Shown piece after piece: positions 9,189 to 18,028 of a stretch of DNA of 64,000 bases. The stretch covers positions 1,116,001 through 1,180,000 of the forward strand of contig NZ_NEVJ01000003.1 in the NCBI RefSeq assembly GCF_002261425.1, written 5' to 3'. Within the stretch, counting starts at the first letter, position 1. The number at the start of each line of letters is the position of its first letter. Source of the stretch: Bordetella genomosp. 9 (GTDB lineage Bacteria > Pseudomonadota > Gammaproteobacteria > Burkholderiales > Burkholderiaceae_B). The translations under genes and the position numbers were made by a program. The notes under the pieces were generated by a model. It was not told where the DNA came from. It searched no databases and saw only the letters and a program-made list of their open reading frames with translations.

Positions 9189-10175
9189 ATGACCACCCCG
9201 ACCATGCGGGCACTTTGGGTCAACGCGCCCGATGCGCCCTTCGAACAGAAGCAGACCCCCCTTCCCAACCCAGGCGCCGGCGAAGTACTGGTGCGCATCC
9301 AGGCCAGCGGCGTCAACCCGCTGGACCTGAAAATCCGCGCTGGCGCGGCCGCGCATGCGCAACATCCGCTGCCCGCGATACTCGGCATGGACCTCGCCGG
9401 CACCGTCGAAAAGGTCGGGCCCGGCGTGAGCGGATTCGAGCCCGGCGATGAGGTATGGGCCATGGCCGGCGGCGTCGCCGGCGTGCAGGGATCGATGGCG
9501 GAATTCGCCGCGGTCGACGCCCGGCTGCTTGCCCACAAGCCGGCGAATCTCTCCATGCGCCAGGCCGCCGCCCTGCCCCTGGCCGTCATCACGGCATGGG
9601 AAGGCATGGTCGATATCGCCGCCGTCCAGCCCGGCGAAAAAGTGCTGGTCATCGGCGCCGGTGGCGGCGTCGGCCACGTCGCCGTGCAACTGGCACGGGC
9701 GCGCGGCGCGGACGTCTATGGCGTGGACAGTGCCCGCTCGGCCGACTACCTGCGCTCGATCGGCGTCACGCCCATCGCGCGCGACACGCCGGTGGACGCC
9801 TACGTGCGGGAATGGACGAACAACCAGGGCTTCGACGCGGTGTATGACTGCGTGGGCGCGCTCGATGCGGCGTTCAACGCGGTGCACGTGCACGGACGGG
9901 TCACCAGTTCGCTGGGCTGGGGCAGCTATTCCCTGGCGCCCCTTTCGTTCCGGTCCGCCCGCTACGCCGGCGTCTTCACCCTGCGCCCCTTGATCACCGG
10001 CGAAGGCCGGGACGCGCACGGCCGCATCCTGCGCGAAGCCGCGAAACTGGCCGAAGCGGGCCAGCTGACGCCGCGCATGGACGAGCAGCGCTTTACTCTG
10101 GACCAGGCCGAGGCCGCGCACGAGCGCGTGCGCGGCGGCGGCGCGACCGGCAAGGTGGTGATCGAAGTGGAGTAG
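9189..10175 (+). CDS. Zinc-independent alcohol dehydrogenase/quinone oxidoreductase (MDR family)
   Basis: 328 residues. The N-terminal GroES-like domain includes PGAGEVLVRIQASGVNPLDL, and the NAD(P)-binding Rossmann domain has VLVIGAGGGVGHVAVQLARA around residues 153-172. The Cys/His zinc ligands of classical alcohol dehydrogenases are absent, which fits the quinone-oxidoreductase branch. A GGAG sequence lies eight bases before the ATG. It is divergent from, and probably regulated by, the LysR protein encoded at 8147-9022. The natural substrate is unknown. Confidence 0.85.
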   Translation: MTTPTMRALWVNAPDAPFEQKQTPLPNPGAGEVLVRIQASGVNPLDLKIRAGAAAHAQHPLPAILGMDLAGTVEKVGPGVSGFEPGDEVWAMAGGVAGVQGSMAEFAAVDARLLAHKPANLSMRQAAALPLAVITAWEGMVDIAAVQPGEKVLVIGAGGGVGHVAVQLARARGADVYGVDSARSADYLRSIGVTPIARDTPVDAYVREWTNNQGFDAVYDCVGALDAAFNAVHVHGRVTSSLGWGSYSLAPLSFRSARYAGVFTLRPLITGEGRDAHGRILREAAKLAEAGQLTPRMDEQRFTLDQAEAAHERVRGGGATGKVVIEVE

Positions 10176-10280
10176 CCGCACAGGCCCATCCGGCCGCCAC
10201 CACGGCGGCGCGGCGGCCATGGACCACCAGCGGCACGCCACCACAGCGGCAACGACCACCATGGCGGCCAGGGCGGCGTC

Positions 10281-11156
10281 CTACTTGAACTTCTTCAGTT
10301 CATCCAGGCCCGCCGGCAGCTCCGCGCCGGGAAAATGCGTCGACAGCGTGGTCGAGCGCCATGCGGCCATTTCGCTGGCGCGTTCCGTCTCCGCCTGCTC
10401 GCAGACGTACAACGCATCGCCGCCCAGCAACAGGCGCAGCGGCAGGTCGTCACGGCGCGACAGTTCGACGATCAAGGCGGCGATCCTGGCAGGGTCGCTG
10501 ACCTCGTGGCCCGCATACTGGCCGAACACCTTCAGGACGCGGCCGACGGATGCCTCATAGTCCCCCAGGCTGGCGCCGGCCGCCGGCCTGGCGGTGTTGG
10601 CCCAGTCCGTACGCATGCCGCCCGGCTCCAGCGTGCAGACCCGGATACCCAGATGCGCCACTTCCTTCGCGACGACGTCGCTGAAGCCGCCTACCGCCCA
10701 CTTCGCCGCCTGGTACGCCGACAAGCCGGGCGTGGCCGTGCGGCCGCCCACCGAAGAGACCTGGAAGATGTGCCCCGCGCGACGCTCCCGCATCAGCGGC
10801 ATCACAGCCCGCGTCAGATTGACGACGCCGAACAGATTGGTTTCCACCTGGTCGCGGAAGCTTTCCGGATCCATCTGTTCGAACGGCACGACGTGGCCGT
10901 AGCCGGCGTTGTTGACCAGTACATCGAGTTGACCATAGGCCTTCAGCGCGGCCGCCACGGCGCGCTGCGCGCCGTCGGCGTCCTTCACGTCGAGTTCGAC
11001 CGGAAGGATGCGGTCGCCGTAGCGCGCGACCAGATCCGCCAGGCGTGACGGATCGCGGGCGCCGGCGACCAGGCGATCGCCCGACGCCAACACCGCTTCG
11101 CTGATGGAACGACCCAGGCCGCGCGCGGCGCCAGTGACTAGCCAGACTTTGGACAT
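10281..11156 (-). CDS. SDR family oxidoreductase
   Basis: 291 residues with the classical SDR cofactor motif VTGAARGLGRSI at the N-terminus, the NNAG structural motif, and the active-site SAYQAAKWAVGG (Tyr-x-x-x-Lys) with an upstream Ser (QVSSVGG). It should be an NAD(P)(H)-dependent alcohol/ketone oxidoreductase. The start at 11156 is preceded by AGGAG. A motif shared with the promoter of the neighbouring TetR gene lies 30 bases upstream of the start, so it is likely repressed by that TetR protein. Confidence 0.9.
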   Translation of the reverse strand: MSKVWLVTGAARGLGRSISEAVLASGDRLVAGARDPSRLADLVARYGDRILPVELDVKDADGAQRAVAAALKAYGQLDVLVNNAGYGHVVPFEQMDPESFRDQVETNLFGVVNLTRAVMPLMRERRAGHIFQVSSVGGRTATPGLSAYQAAKWAVGGFSDVVAKEVAHLGIRVCTLEPGGMRTDWANTARPAAGASLGDYEASVGRVLKVFGQYAGHEVSDPARIAALIVELSRRDDLPLRLLLGGDALYVCEQAETERASEMAAWRSTTLSTHFPGAELPAGLDELKKFK

Positions 11157-11185
11157 GCTTGACTCCTGAACGTATAAAGAAATAA

Positions 11186-11209
11186 ATGGTTGATTACTCA
11201 CTCATTAAT
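11186..11209 (-). promoter_or_regulatory. TetR operator, copy 1 (upstream of SDR)
   Basis: Read on the minus strand the site begins ATTAATGAGTGAGTAATCA and ends in a CCAT or TCAT block. It aligns with the site at 11891-11915 over 24 positions, including an identical 12-base core ATTAATGAGTGA. It lies 30-53 bases upstream of the SDR start. Confidence 0.6.
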
Positions 11210-11303
11210 ATGGCAGTCGGCTTTTTGGATCGACACGTCCGCACCGGATCAACCGAATCGAACGCCGTCGCGGGATAGCCCGCTGCCGACCATGGAGATG
11301 GCG

Positions 11304-11882
11304 TCAATGCGCCTTCAATACCGCCCACAAGGCGCGAAAGCCCTGGTCCCGATAGAACGCCGTCCTGTCCGGGTCCTCGGCGCTGTATTCCATCGTGGTT
11401 TCCGCCAGCGACGCAAACAGCGCCGAACGGTAGGCCTGCAGCTGATCCGCCGGCATGTCGTCGCCGCCGCCGGTGCGTTCCCGCATCATCGCGCCAATCT
11501 CGCCAAAGCCCTGCGCACCCGCAACGCGACTGCGTTCTTCGATGCGGCCGCTGATGCTCAACTGGCGCAAGGCCTGCCGGGCATCGGGATTCGCCAGGCC
11601 CCAGTCGATATAGGCGTTCCACGCATGACGCGCCCGCCGCTCCAGCGACGCACCGCGCGGAAAGGCATCCAGCATCGCCTCCCGCATGCCTGCTTTCAGA
11701 TGCAGATACAGCTCGTTCAGCAGGACGTCCTTGTTGGCGAAGTAGGTAAAGACGGTCCCTTCCGCGACCCCTGCCAGCCGTGCGATGCGCGCGGTCGTCG
11801 CACCCGGGCCGTCCGCAGCCAATGCCTGCGCCGCGGCGGCGAGTATCGCCTCACGCTTGTCCTGACTGCGGGGACGTGCCAT
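11304..11882 (-). CDS. TetR family transcriptional regulator
   Basis: 192 residues. The N-terminal HTH is RARLAGVAEGTVFTYFANKD-like (actual: ARIARLAGVAEGTVFTYFAN), preceded by DKREAILAAAAQALAADG. The C-terminal ligand domain has the FASLAETTMEYSAEDPDRTA tail. It is transcribed in the same direction as the SDR gene downstream (10281-11156), 147 bases apart. Both have a near-identical motif upstream, indicating autoregulation and control of the SDR. Confidence 0.9.
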   Translation of the reverse strand: MARPRSQDKREAILAAAAQALAADGPGATTARIARLAGVAEGTVFTYFANKDVLLNELYLHLKAGMREAMLDAFPRGASLERRARHAWNAYIDWGLANPDARQALRQLSISGRIEERSRVAGAQGFGEIGAMMRERTGGGDDMPADQLQAYRSALFASLAETTMEYSAEDPDRTAFYRDQGFRALWAVLKAH

Positions 11883-11890
11883 TCCTGTCC

Positions 11891-11915
11891 AATTAATGAG
11901 TGATTGCTCAATCAT
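11891..11915 (+). promoter_or_regulatory. TetR operator, copy 2 (upstream of tetR gene)
   Basis: AATTAATGAGTGATTGCTCA followed by ATCAT, nine bases upstream of the TetR start codon. TGAGTGATTGCTCA is an imperfect dyad (TGAG/CTCA). The 12-base core ATTAATGAGTGA is identical to copy 1, in opposite orientation relative to the genes. Confidence 0.6.
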
Positions 11916-11977
11916 ACTGCCAGGATGCCCGGCTGGCAAGCGGGGGCACGAGTGCCGTCGCCCCCCCGCGGCCGCGC

Positions 11978-12844
11978 TCAGAGGATCGGTGCCCCGCCGG
12001 TAACCGCGATCGTGGCGCCCGAGATATAGCTTGCCTCGTCGGAAGCCAGCATCACGTAGGCGGCCGCCAGCTCGGCCGGCTGGCCGGGCCGCTTCATCGG
12101 CACCTGGCTGCCGAACTGCTCCACTTTCTCCTTCGGCATGGTGGAAGGAATAAGCGGCGTCCAGATCGGTCCGGGAGCCACGCAGTTCACCCGGATGTTC
12201 CTTTCCGCCAGCATCTGCGCCAGCCCCGCGGTGAAGTTCTGGATCGCGCCCTTGGTCGCGGCGTAGGCCAGCAGCCCCGGATTCGGCTTGTCGGCGTTGA
12301 TCGACGTGGTGTTGACGATGGACGCACCGGATTGCATGTGCTTGACCGCCGCGCGCGTGATGCGGAACATGGCGCCGATGTTGGTATCGAAGGTCTTGTC
12401 CCATTCCTCGTCGCTGATGTCCTCGATCGACGGGTAGGTCATCTGGTAGGCGGCATTGTTGACCAGCACGTCCAGCCGGCCGAATTCCCGCGCGGCGCGC
12501 TCGACGATCTCCTTGCAATGCGCCGGGTCCTTGATGTCGCCGCTCAACAGCACGGCCTTGCGGCCGGCTTCCTCCACCCAGCGGCCGGTCTCGCGCGCGT
12601 CTTCGTCTTCGTCCAGGTAAGCGATCAGCACATCCGCGCCTTCGCGAGCGTACGCGATCGCCACCGCCCTGCCGATACCGCTATCCCCGCCCGTGATGAT
12701 CGCGGCCTTGCCCGCCAGGCGGCCGGAGCCGCGATACGACTTTTCGCCATGGTCCGGCTGCGGCGTCATCGGCGCCGTACGGCCGGGGGTTTGTTGTTGC
12801 TGCTGATCCGGGAAAGGTGGTTTCGGCTTCTGTATATCGCTCAT
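11978..12844 (-). CDS. SDR family oxidoreductase, YghA/general-stress type
   Basis: 288 residues. A 45-residue hydrophilic N-terminal extension rich in Pro and Gln (five consecutive Gln) precedes the SDR core. The cofactor motif is IITGGDSGIGRAVAIAY; the catalytic Ser, Tyr and Lys lie in NTTSINA and LLAYAATKGAIQNF. The extension plus the GGDSGIGRA motif match the YghA/YdaD-type stress-associated SDRs. GGAG precedes the ATG at 12844. It is likely monocistronic, with no regulator adjacent. Confidence 0.88.
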   Translation of the reverse strand: MSDIQKPKPPFPDQQQQQTPGRTAPMTPQPDHGEKSYRGSGRLAGKAAIITGGDSGIGRAVAIAYAREGADVLIAYLDEDEDARETGRWVEEAGRKAVLLSGDIKDPAHCKEIVERAAREFGRLDVLVNNAAYQMTYPSIEDISDEEWDKTFDTNIGAMFRITRAAVKHMQSGASIVNTTSINADKPNPGLLAYAATKGAIQNFTAGLAQMLAERNIRVNCVAPGPIWTPLIPSTMPKEKVEQFGSQVPMKRPGQPAELAAAYVMLASDEASYISGATIAVTGGAPIL

Positions 12845-12923
12845 GACGGTCTCCAATGCTGACAACATGCACGCCCGCGAGCGTGCCGACTACCCGTCAC
12901 AGCAACCGGCGGACCCGCGCCGA

Positions 12924-13433
12924 CTATTTCGCCCTCTGCCAGCGGATGCGGATCCTGGTCCCATCCGGACGCTGGAATTCTTCCGCCATGTGGTCGCCGG
13001 CCACCTTCAGGGTCAGGTCCTTCCGCGTGCGTACGCTGCCTACCCAATTCGGAAAGGTGGAACCCTCCACGCGGTTGCCGCTGAATTCGCCGTTGCCGTC
13101 GACCGTATAGGTGCCGAAGAAGCCTATGCCGCTTGCCATGGCGGCGCGGTTTTCGGCGTCGGTGCCCTTCCCGCGGGCATTGGACGCGAATGGCGGCAGA
13201 CTGGCGTCCGTCAGCACTTCGATGAAACGCATATCGGGAGTGAAAACGAGCAGGCCGTTGGGCCTTTCTCCATAGGCCGGCAAGTTCCTGCCGTCGGGAT
13301 CGAGCTGTGCCGATACCATGCGCCAGGCGCCCAGCAACTGATTGGGTGCCGGAGATCGGGCATGAGCCGCATCGGCGGACGCCACGGATAAAGCCATGGC
13401 CAGCGCGGCCATCCGGATATTGCGCACGATCAT
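12924..13433 (-). CDS. Exported lipocalin-like protein
   Basis: 169 residues. The start at 13433 follows a near-consensus AGGAGG ribosome site. A signal peptide ends around AHA (ASADAAHARSP). The mature part has the lipocalin-like start LLGAWRMVSAQLDPDGRNLP, then a run of predicted beta strands and FGTYTVDGNGEFSGNRVEGS, the pattern of lipocalin-like domain proteins found next to regulators and oxidoreductases in proteobacteria. Its ligand is unknown. It is 34 bases downstream of the SDR that ends at 13468, on the same strand, so the two could be co-transcribed. Confidence 0.75.
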   Translation of the reverse strand: MIVRNIRMAALAMALSVASADAAHARSPAPNQLLGAWRMVSAQLDPDGRNLPAYGERPNGLLVFTPDMRFIEVLTDASLPPFASNARGKGTDAENRAAMASGIGFFGTYTVDGNGEFSGNRVEGSTFPNWVGSVRTRKDLTLKVAGDHMAEEFQRPDGTRIRIRWQRAK

Positions 13434-13467
13434 GAGCCCCTCCTTTATCAACAATCCGCGTACCGCC

Positions 13468-14274
13468 TCAACCTTGGCCGTCCGCATGCGACAGTGTTTC
13501 CCAGCGCGCGATCTCTGCCTGCCAGTCGGCCAGCGCGGCCGTGACCAGGCGCACCGCGGTGGGCCCGATCAGCAGCTTTTCGGGAGGCTGATTCATTTCG
13601 ACGGCATCGACCACGACCCGCCCCAGGGCCACCGAATCGCCGAATGCAAAATCGTGGGTGGCGTTCACCACCGCGTCATAGTCGTCGATCGCATGATCGG
13701 CCTTCTGCTGCGACCGGCTGAACCAGTCCGAGCTGAAGATGCCGGGCAGTATGGCCGTTACGTGGATGCCCAGGTCTCGCACTTCCTGCCGTAGCGAGTC
13801 CGTCATGCCCAGCAGGGCGAACTTGGTGCCGTGGTATGCGCTCAGCCCGGGAAACGCCACCATGCCTCCCATCGACGACACATTGACGATGTGGCCCGCG
13901 CGCCTTTTGCGCATGCCGGGGAGCACCGCCTGTATCAATGCGACCGGGCCGTAGACGTTCACTTCGAATTGCTGGCGCAGCGCCTCCAGATCGAGTTCTT
14001 CCAGGACGCCCACCAGGCCGTAGCCAGCGTTATTGATCAGCACGTCGATCGTCCCCAGCGTGCCTTCCAATTCTTGCACCAGGGCCTGGATGCCGGCGGT
14101 GTCGCGCACGTCCAGCAATCTTGCCAACGCGCGGCCCGGCGCCAGCGCTTCGAACGCCTGCCGCTGCGCATCCTGGCGCACGGTGCCGATCACCTGGTGG
14201 CCCCTGGCCAAGGCTGCGTTCGCCATGGCGCGGCCAAGCCCGCTCGACACGCCCGTAATGAGTATGTTCTTCAC
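13468..14274 (-). CDS. SDR family oxidoreductase
   Basis: 268 residues starting at GTG with AGAGG upstream. The cofactor motif is ITGVSSGLGRAMANAAL, NNAG is present, and the active site is NVSSMGG with SAYHGTKFALLGM. It resembles the SDR at 10281-11156 in length and motif order and falls in the oxidoreductase/short-chain dehydrogenase group often paired with LysR proteins. It is divergent from the LysR gene at 14467, whose putative box lies between them. Confidence 0.88.
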   Translation of the reverse strand: MKNILITGVSSGLGRAMANAALARGHQVIGTVRQDAQRQAFEALAPGRALARLLDVRDTAGIQALVQELEGTLGTIDVLINNAGYGLVGVLEELDLEALRQQFEVNVYGPVALIQAVLPGMRKRRAGHIVNVSSMGGMVAFPGLSAYHGTKFALLGMTDSLRQEVRDLGIHVTAILPGIFSSDWFSRSQQKADHAIDDYDAVVNATHDFAFGDSVALGRVVVDAVEMNQPPEKLLIGPTAVRLVTAALADWQAEIARWETLSHADGQG

Positions 14275-14436
14275 GTTCGATATGCCTCTTTTTGATTGTG
14301 GGACGGCGAGCCCGATCTGCCCGCCACATGCGGCGCGCTGGCCCTCGCGAGCGACGACGGTTGCGTCACGGCCCGCTCCGTGCAATCTATTAGATGCACA
14401 ACAGCAATACAATCAGCCGATCAATTCAGAGGTTGT

Positions 14437-14449
14437 TGAGCAACGCTCA
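14437..14449. promoter_or_regulatory. LysR box TGAGC-N3-GCTCA
   Basis: TGAGCAACGCTCA is a perfect five-base dyad with a three-base centre and meets the T-N11-A rule of LysR recognition sites. It sits 17 bases upstream of the LysR ATG at 14467, within the divergent promoter region of the SDR. Confidence 0.5.
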
Positions 14450-14466
14450 CTAATTGGAAGGTCGCC

Positions 14467-15357
14467 ATGAAACAGCCGACGCTGGCAGAGCTGACCGCGT
14501 TTCTCCGCGTGGCCGAGCACCTGAACTTCCGGCGCGCCGCCCTCACATTGGGGGTCTCTCCCTCGGCGCTCAGCCACACCATCAAAGGATTGGAGGCACG
14601 CATAGGCGCGCTCCTGGTCAAGCGCACCACGCGTAGCGTGGCGCTGACCGAAGCGGGGCAACGCCTGGCGCAGCGTTTGACGCCGGCCATCGCCAGCATC
14701 GATGCGGCGTTCACGGAGCTCGCCGACATCGGCGACACCTTGACCGGACGCATCTGCGTCAGCACCATGGAATACGGCGGCCGGCTCCTGCTCGAAGATG
14801 CCGTGGCCGGCTTCCAGGCCATGCATCCCGATGTGGAATTCGAAATCCGCGTCGACCATGCGCTGGTCGACATCGTGGCCGCCGGCTGCGACGCGGGCGT
14901 CCGCTTCCGGGACCAGGTGCCACCCGACATGGTCGCCATACCGATCGGACCACCGGTCGCGATGGTGGCCTTCGCATCGCCGGCCTACCTGCGTGACCGG
15001 CCGCCCGTGGCGCAGCCGCATGACTTGCTGGCCCATCGGTGCATACGCCAGCGGCTGTCCAGCGGCGCCATCCTTCGCTGGCGATTCGAGCGCGATGGCC
15101 GCGGCATCACCATAGACCCGCGGGGACCGTTGATCTGCAACAACCTCAGCCTGATCGTCCTGGCGGCGCTGCGCGGGCTGGGCATAGGCTACGTCCCCTC
15201 CAACCACGTCGAGCCCTACTTCGAATCCGGTGCGCTCACGCCGTTACTGCGCGACTTCAGCCCGCCCTTCGACGGACACTGTCTGTACTACCCTCGCAAC
15301 CCGCATCACGCCCCGACCTTCGCGGCCTTCCTCAACCACCTGCGTTCGCGCGCATGA
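14467..15357 (+). CDS. LysR family transcriptional regulator
   Basis: 296 residues with the HTH LTAFLRVAEHLNFRRAALTL, then GVSPSALSHTIKGLEARIG. The effector domain contains VDIVAAGCDAGVRFRDQVPP, as in the CrgA-like LysR group. A GGAAGG ribosome site precedes the ATG. It probably regulates the divergent SDR at 13468-14274. Its 3' end overlaps the convergent alpha/beta hydrolase gene by 26 bases. Confidence 0.9.
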   Translation: MKQPTLAELTAFLRVAEHLNFRRAALTLGVSPSALSHTIKGLEARIGALLVKRTTRSVALTEAGQRLAQRLTPAIASIDAAFTELADIGDTLTGRICVSTMEYGGRLLLEDAVAGFQAMHPDVEFEIRVDHALVDIVAAGCDAGVRFRDQVPPDMVAIPIGPPVAMVAFASPAYLRDRPPVAQPHDLLAHRCIRQRLSSGAILRWRFERDGRGITIDPRGPLICNNLSLIVLAALRGLGIGYVPSNHVEPYFESGALTPLLRDFSPPFDGHCLYYPRNPHHAPTFAAFLNHLRSRA

Positions 15358-16264
15358 AAGCGCTCAGTTCGTCGTTGAAGCGGCTTGCGTCCTCATAGAA
15401 GGTCGAATGGCCGGCGTCCTCATACAGCGACAGCCGCGCCTGCGGGATTTTCGAGACCGTGTACTGGCTCATGGCCACGGCGGATATCTGGTCGTGCATG
15501 CCGTGGGTCACCAGCACGGGCACCTTTACTTGCCGCAAGGCGGCGTCGTAATCCGCGGGCCGGCCGCCCAGCAGCTTGCGCACCGCCACCGGCGTTTCAT
15601 TGTTGAAGCGCACCATCTCGGCCATGGCCGCGGGCGTGGGCTGCTTTTCGAAGCATGCATGCAGGAACGCTTCGGTGCCGCGTTGCGCCTTGGCGGGATC
15701 GTCCGAAAGCATGTCCAGCAGCAAGGCAAAGGAACGGCCGAGCGTGCCGCGGTCGCCCGTGGAGGTCGCGGCGACATAGTTGATCGCGCTCACCTCCCCG
15801 TCTCCATACACGGTCAGGTAGTCATTGACCACCCGGCCCCCATACGACCACGGCACCAGGCATGGCCTGGATCCGCAGGTTGCCTTGATGACGGTATGCA
15901 AGTCATCCGCCCATTTGCGACCGTCCTTATAGGCTTCCGGCACCGGCGGCTTGTCCGACGCGCCATGCCCGCGCAGGTCGTACGCGACCAGATGGAAACG
16001 CCGCAGCAGTTGCGGGTCCCGCAGTTGCCTTTCCCAGCTTTCGTGGCTTTGCGAAAACCCATGGACGAAGACGATGGGCGGGCCCGCCCTGTTGCCCGCC
16101 TCGAACACGGCCAGGCGCACACCGTCGCTGGCGGAAGACGTGATCACGCGTCGCTGCACGCCTGAATCCGCTTTTGCCCACGCCAGCGGCGTCAGGGCGC
16201 CGGCTCCCACCAGCGCGCAGGTCTGTTTCAGCAGGCGTCGGCGCCCCCTGTTGTCCGGTGCCAT
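15332..16264 (-). CDS. Tat-exported alpha/beta hydrolase
   Basis: 310 residues. The N-terminus GRRRLLKQT followed by a hydrophobic run ending LAWAKA is a twin-arginine signal. The hydrolase core has the oxyanion HGFSQSHESW, a nucleophile elbow at PWSYGG, an acid Asp in THGMHDQ and the catalytic His in DAGHSTF. The order Ser-Asp-His is that of esterases and non-haem peroxidases. Export by Tat suggests a periplasmic enzyme that folds in the cytoplasm. AAGGAG precedes the ATG. The substrate is unknown. Confidence 0.85.
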   Translation of the reverse strand: MAPDNRGRRRLLKQTCALVGAGALTPLAWAKADSGVQRRVITSSASDGVRLAVFEAGNRAGPPIVFVHGFSQSHESWERQLRDPQLLRRFHLVAYDLRGHGASDKPPVPEAYKDGRKWADDLHTVIKATCGSRPCLVPWSYGGRVVNDYLTVYGDGEVSAINYVAATSTGDRGTLGRSFALLLDMLSDDPAKAQRGTEAFLHACFEKQPTPAAMAEMVRFNNETPVAVRKLLGGRPADYDAALRQVKVPVLVTHGMHDQISAVAMSQYTVSKIPQARLSLYEDAGHSTFYEDASRFNDELSAFMRANAGG

Positions 16265-16423
16265 CGTCGTCTCCTTGTTGTCATGGCATCCGCCGCGCGA
16301 GCGCGACCCGATGACCGGGCCTGGCGCGGCATGCGGCGGCGACGTAAGGCTAGGCGGGAACGGCGATCGCCGGAAATGAAAAATATCAGGGAGGACGATC
16401 GATGGCGTCGATGGTCCGCGTGC

Positions 16424-17284
16424 CTACCGGCGCGGGATCGGCGTGCGTATCGTGTATTCGGCCATCACCGACCAATCCTTGTCGGCGCCGCCGGCGTCCA
16501 CTGCTTCGGCCATCTGGCGACGCACGGCATCGAGCATGGGCAGGCTGCGGCCCAGTTCGCCGGCGGCCGCGTCGGCAAGCCGCAGGTCCTTCAGTCCCAG
16601 GGAAGCCTTGAATCCCGGCTCGTAGCGATCCTGCGCGATGTTGGCGGAATACACCTGGTAGGACCGGCTGCCGAACAGCGTGTTCAAGATCAGTTCGAAG
16701 AAACGGTCGCGCTCCACCCCGTTGGCCTCGGTCAGCACGACGGCCTCGGCCATGGCTTCGATCGCCATGGTGATCATCATGTTGCAGGCGATCTTGGCGG
16801 CATGGGCCATGGGCGGCTGCTCGCCCATCTCCCAGATCCGCTTGCCGATGACTTCCAGCGCCGGCCTCGCCTTGTCCAGCGCGGCGGGAGCGCCGGCGGC
16901 CAGGATGTTCAGCTCGCCCTTGGCCGCGACGTCGGGCCGGCCGAGCACTGGCGCCGCGACATAGTCAATGCCGGCCTCCCCGTGGTGCCGCATCAGCTCC
17001 TTGGCGAACGCGACGGAAATCGTCGACGACACCACGTGCACCAGTCCTCGCCTGGCCTGCGCCAGCAGGTCCGCATCCAGCAGCACCGCGCGGATGGCGG
17101 CGTCGTCGGACAACATGGTGAAGGCGATGTCCGCCTGCAGCGCCCGCACCGGCGTGTCCACCATGGTCACGCCTTCGACCTGCCCACCGGAGCGGTTCCA
17201 GGCCTTCACCACATGCCCCGCCGCGGCCAGGTTGCGCGCCAGTTCGCGCCCCATGGCGCCCAGCCCGATCATTCCGATTTCCAT
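16424..17284 (-). CDS. NAD(P)-dependent oxidoreductase, 3-hydroxyisobutyrate dehydrogenase family
   Basis: 286 residues. The N-terminal Rossmann domain opens IGMIGLGAMGRELARNLA, followed by the NRS/T strand (VKAWNRSG). The substrate-binding segment is AAPVLGRPDVAAKGELNI and the catalytic Lys is in AAKIACNMM, near residue 165. This is the beta-hydroxyacid dehydrogenase fold (3-hydroxyisobutyrate, tartronate semialdehyde and related reductases). It is divergent from the TetR gene at 17411, which likely controls it. Confidence 0.88.
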   Translation of the reverse strand: MEIGMIGLGAMGRELARNLAAAGHVVKAWNRSGGQVEGVTMVDTPVRALQADIAFTMLSDDAAIRAVLLDADLLAQARRGLVHVVSSTISVAFAKELMRHHGEAGIDYVAAPVLGRPDVAAKGELNILAAGAPAALDKARPALEVIGKRIWEMGEQPPMAHAAKIACNMMITMAIEAMAEAVVLTEANGVERDRFFELILNTLFGSRSYQVYSANIAQDRYEPGFKASLGLKDLRLADAAAGELGRSLPMLDAVRRQMAEAVDAGGADKDWSVMAEYTIRTPIPRR

Positions 17285-17311
17285 GCCACTCTCCCGCCCA
17301 TCCCGGGCCCG

Positions 17312-17323
17312 TGATATATATCA
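17312..17323. promoter_or_regulatory. Perfect palindrome TGATATATATCA
   Basis: A 12-base perfect palindrome located 28 bases upstream of the start of the 3-hydroxyisobutyrate-dehydrogenase-like gene, in an AT-rich pocket of an otherwise GC-rich sequence. It may be an operator for the divergent TetR protein or part of the promoter. Confidence 0.35.
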
Positions 17324-17378
17324 ATTGGTACATTAGTTGAACACTGCCCGGGCCGTCAACGACTTATATACCGTTTGC

Positions 17379-17384
17379 TATAAT
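17379..17384 (+). promoter_or_regulatory. -10 element of tetR promoter
   Basis: A consensus TATAAT lies 26 bases upstream of the TetR ATG at 17411, with AAGGA as ribosome site in between. TACCG (17369-17373) and CGGTA (17390-17394) flank it as a short inverted repeat, suggesting autoregulation at the promoter. No good -35 hexamer is visible. Confidence 0.45.
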
Positions 17385-17410
17385 AAATGCGGTAATAAAA
17401 GGATAAAGAC

Positions 17411-18028
17411 ATGGCGATCATGGGACGCCCCCGCACCTTCGATCGTGACCAAGCGGTCGAGCAGGCGATGCATATCTTCTGGGAACATGGCTATGAATCC
17501 ACCTCGCTGGCCCAGTTGAAGGCGGGCATGGGCAAGGGCATTTCGGCGCCCAGCTTCTACGCCGCCTTCGGCTCCAAGGAAGCGCTGTTCCAGGAATGCG
17601 CGCGACGCTACCTGGCGACCTATGCCCAGGTGACCGAATGCCTCTGGGACGACAGCCTGTCTCCGCGCGACGCCATTGAAACCGCGTTGCGCCGTTCCGC
17701 CAAAATGCAGTGCGAACGCGGCCATCCCAAGGGATGCATGGCCGGCCTGGGCGCCATGAGCGCGACATCGCCGGAAAATGCGGAGGTCACCGCGCCGCTG
17801 ACGCGTTCGCGCGCGCGAACCCGGGCCGGTATCGGCGCCTGCGTGCAACGCGGCGTGGACAGCGGCGAGCTCCGGCCCGATACCGATGTGCGCGGCCTGG
17901 CGACGGTGTTCGACGCCTTCCTGACGGGCTTGTCCACATTGGCGCGCGATGGCGTGCGGCACGCCGTCATGGATGCCGCCGTCAGCCGCATCATGTCGGC
18001 CTGGGACGCGTCGAAAGCGACCGCATGA
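17411..18028 (+). CDS. TetR family transcriptional regulator
   Basis: 205 residues. The N-terminus MGRPRTFDRDQAVEQAMHIF and the segment SAPSFYAAFGSKEALFQECA form the HTH region. The C-terminal part has CERGHPKGCMAGLGAMSATS, a Cys-containing segment seen in TetR proteins that control oxidoreductases. It probably acts on the divergent dehydrogenase gene ending at 16424. The 3' end overlaps the convergent DUF72 gene by 38 bases. Confidence 0.9.
   Translation: MAIMGRPRTFDRDQAVEQAMHIFWEHGYESTSLAQLKAGMGKGISAPSFYAAFGSKEALFQECARRYLATYAQVTECLWDDSLSPRDAIETALRRSAKMQCERGHPKGCMAGLGAMSATSPENAEVTAPLTRSRARTRAGIGACVQRGVDSGELRPDTDVRGLATVFDAFLTGLSTLARDGVRHAVMDAAVSRIMSAWDASKATA

Noticed and set aside
10176..10280. 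GC-rich stretch with imperfect CCACCATGGCGGCC-like segments
   Set aside because: Copies are too diverged for a tandem repeat and no stable hairpin with a T-tract follows.
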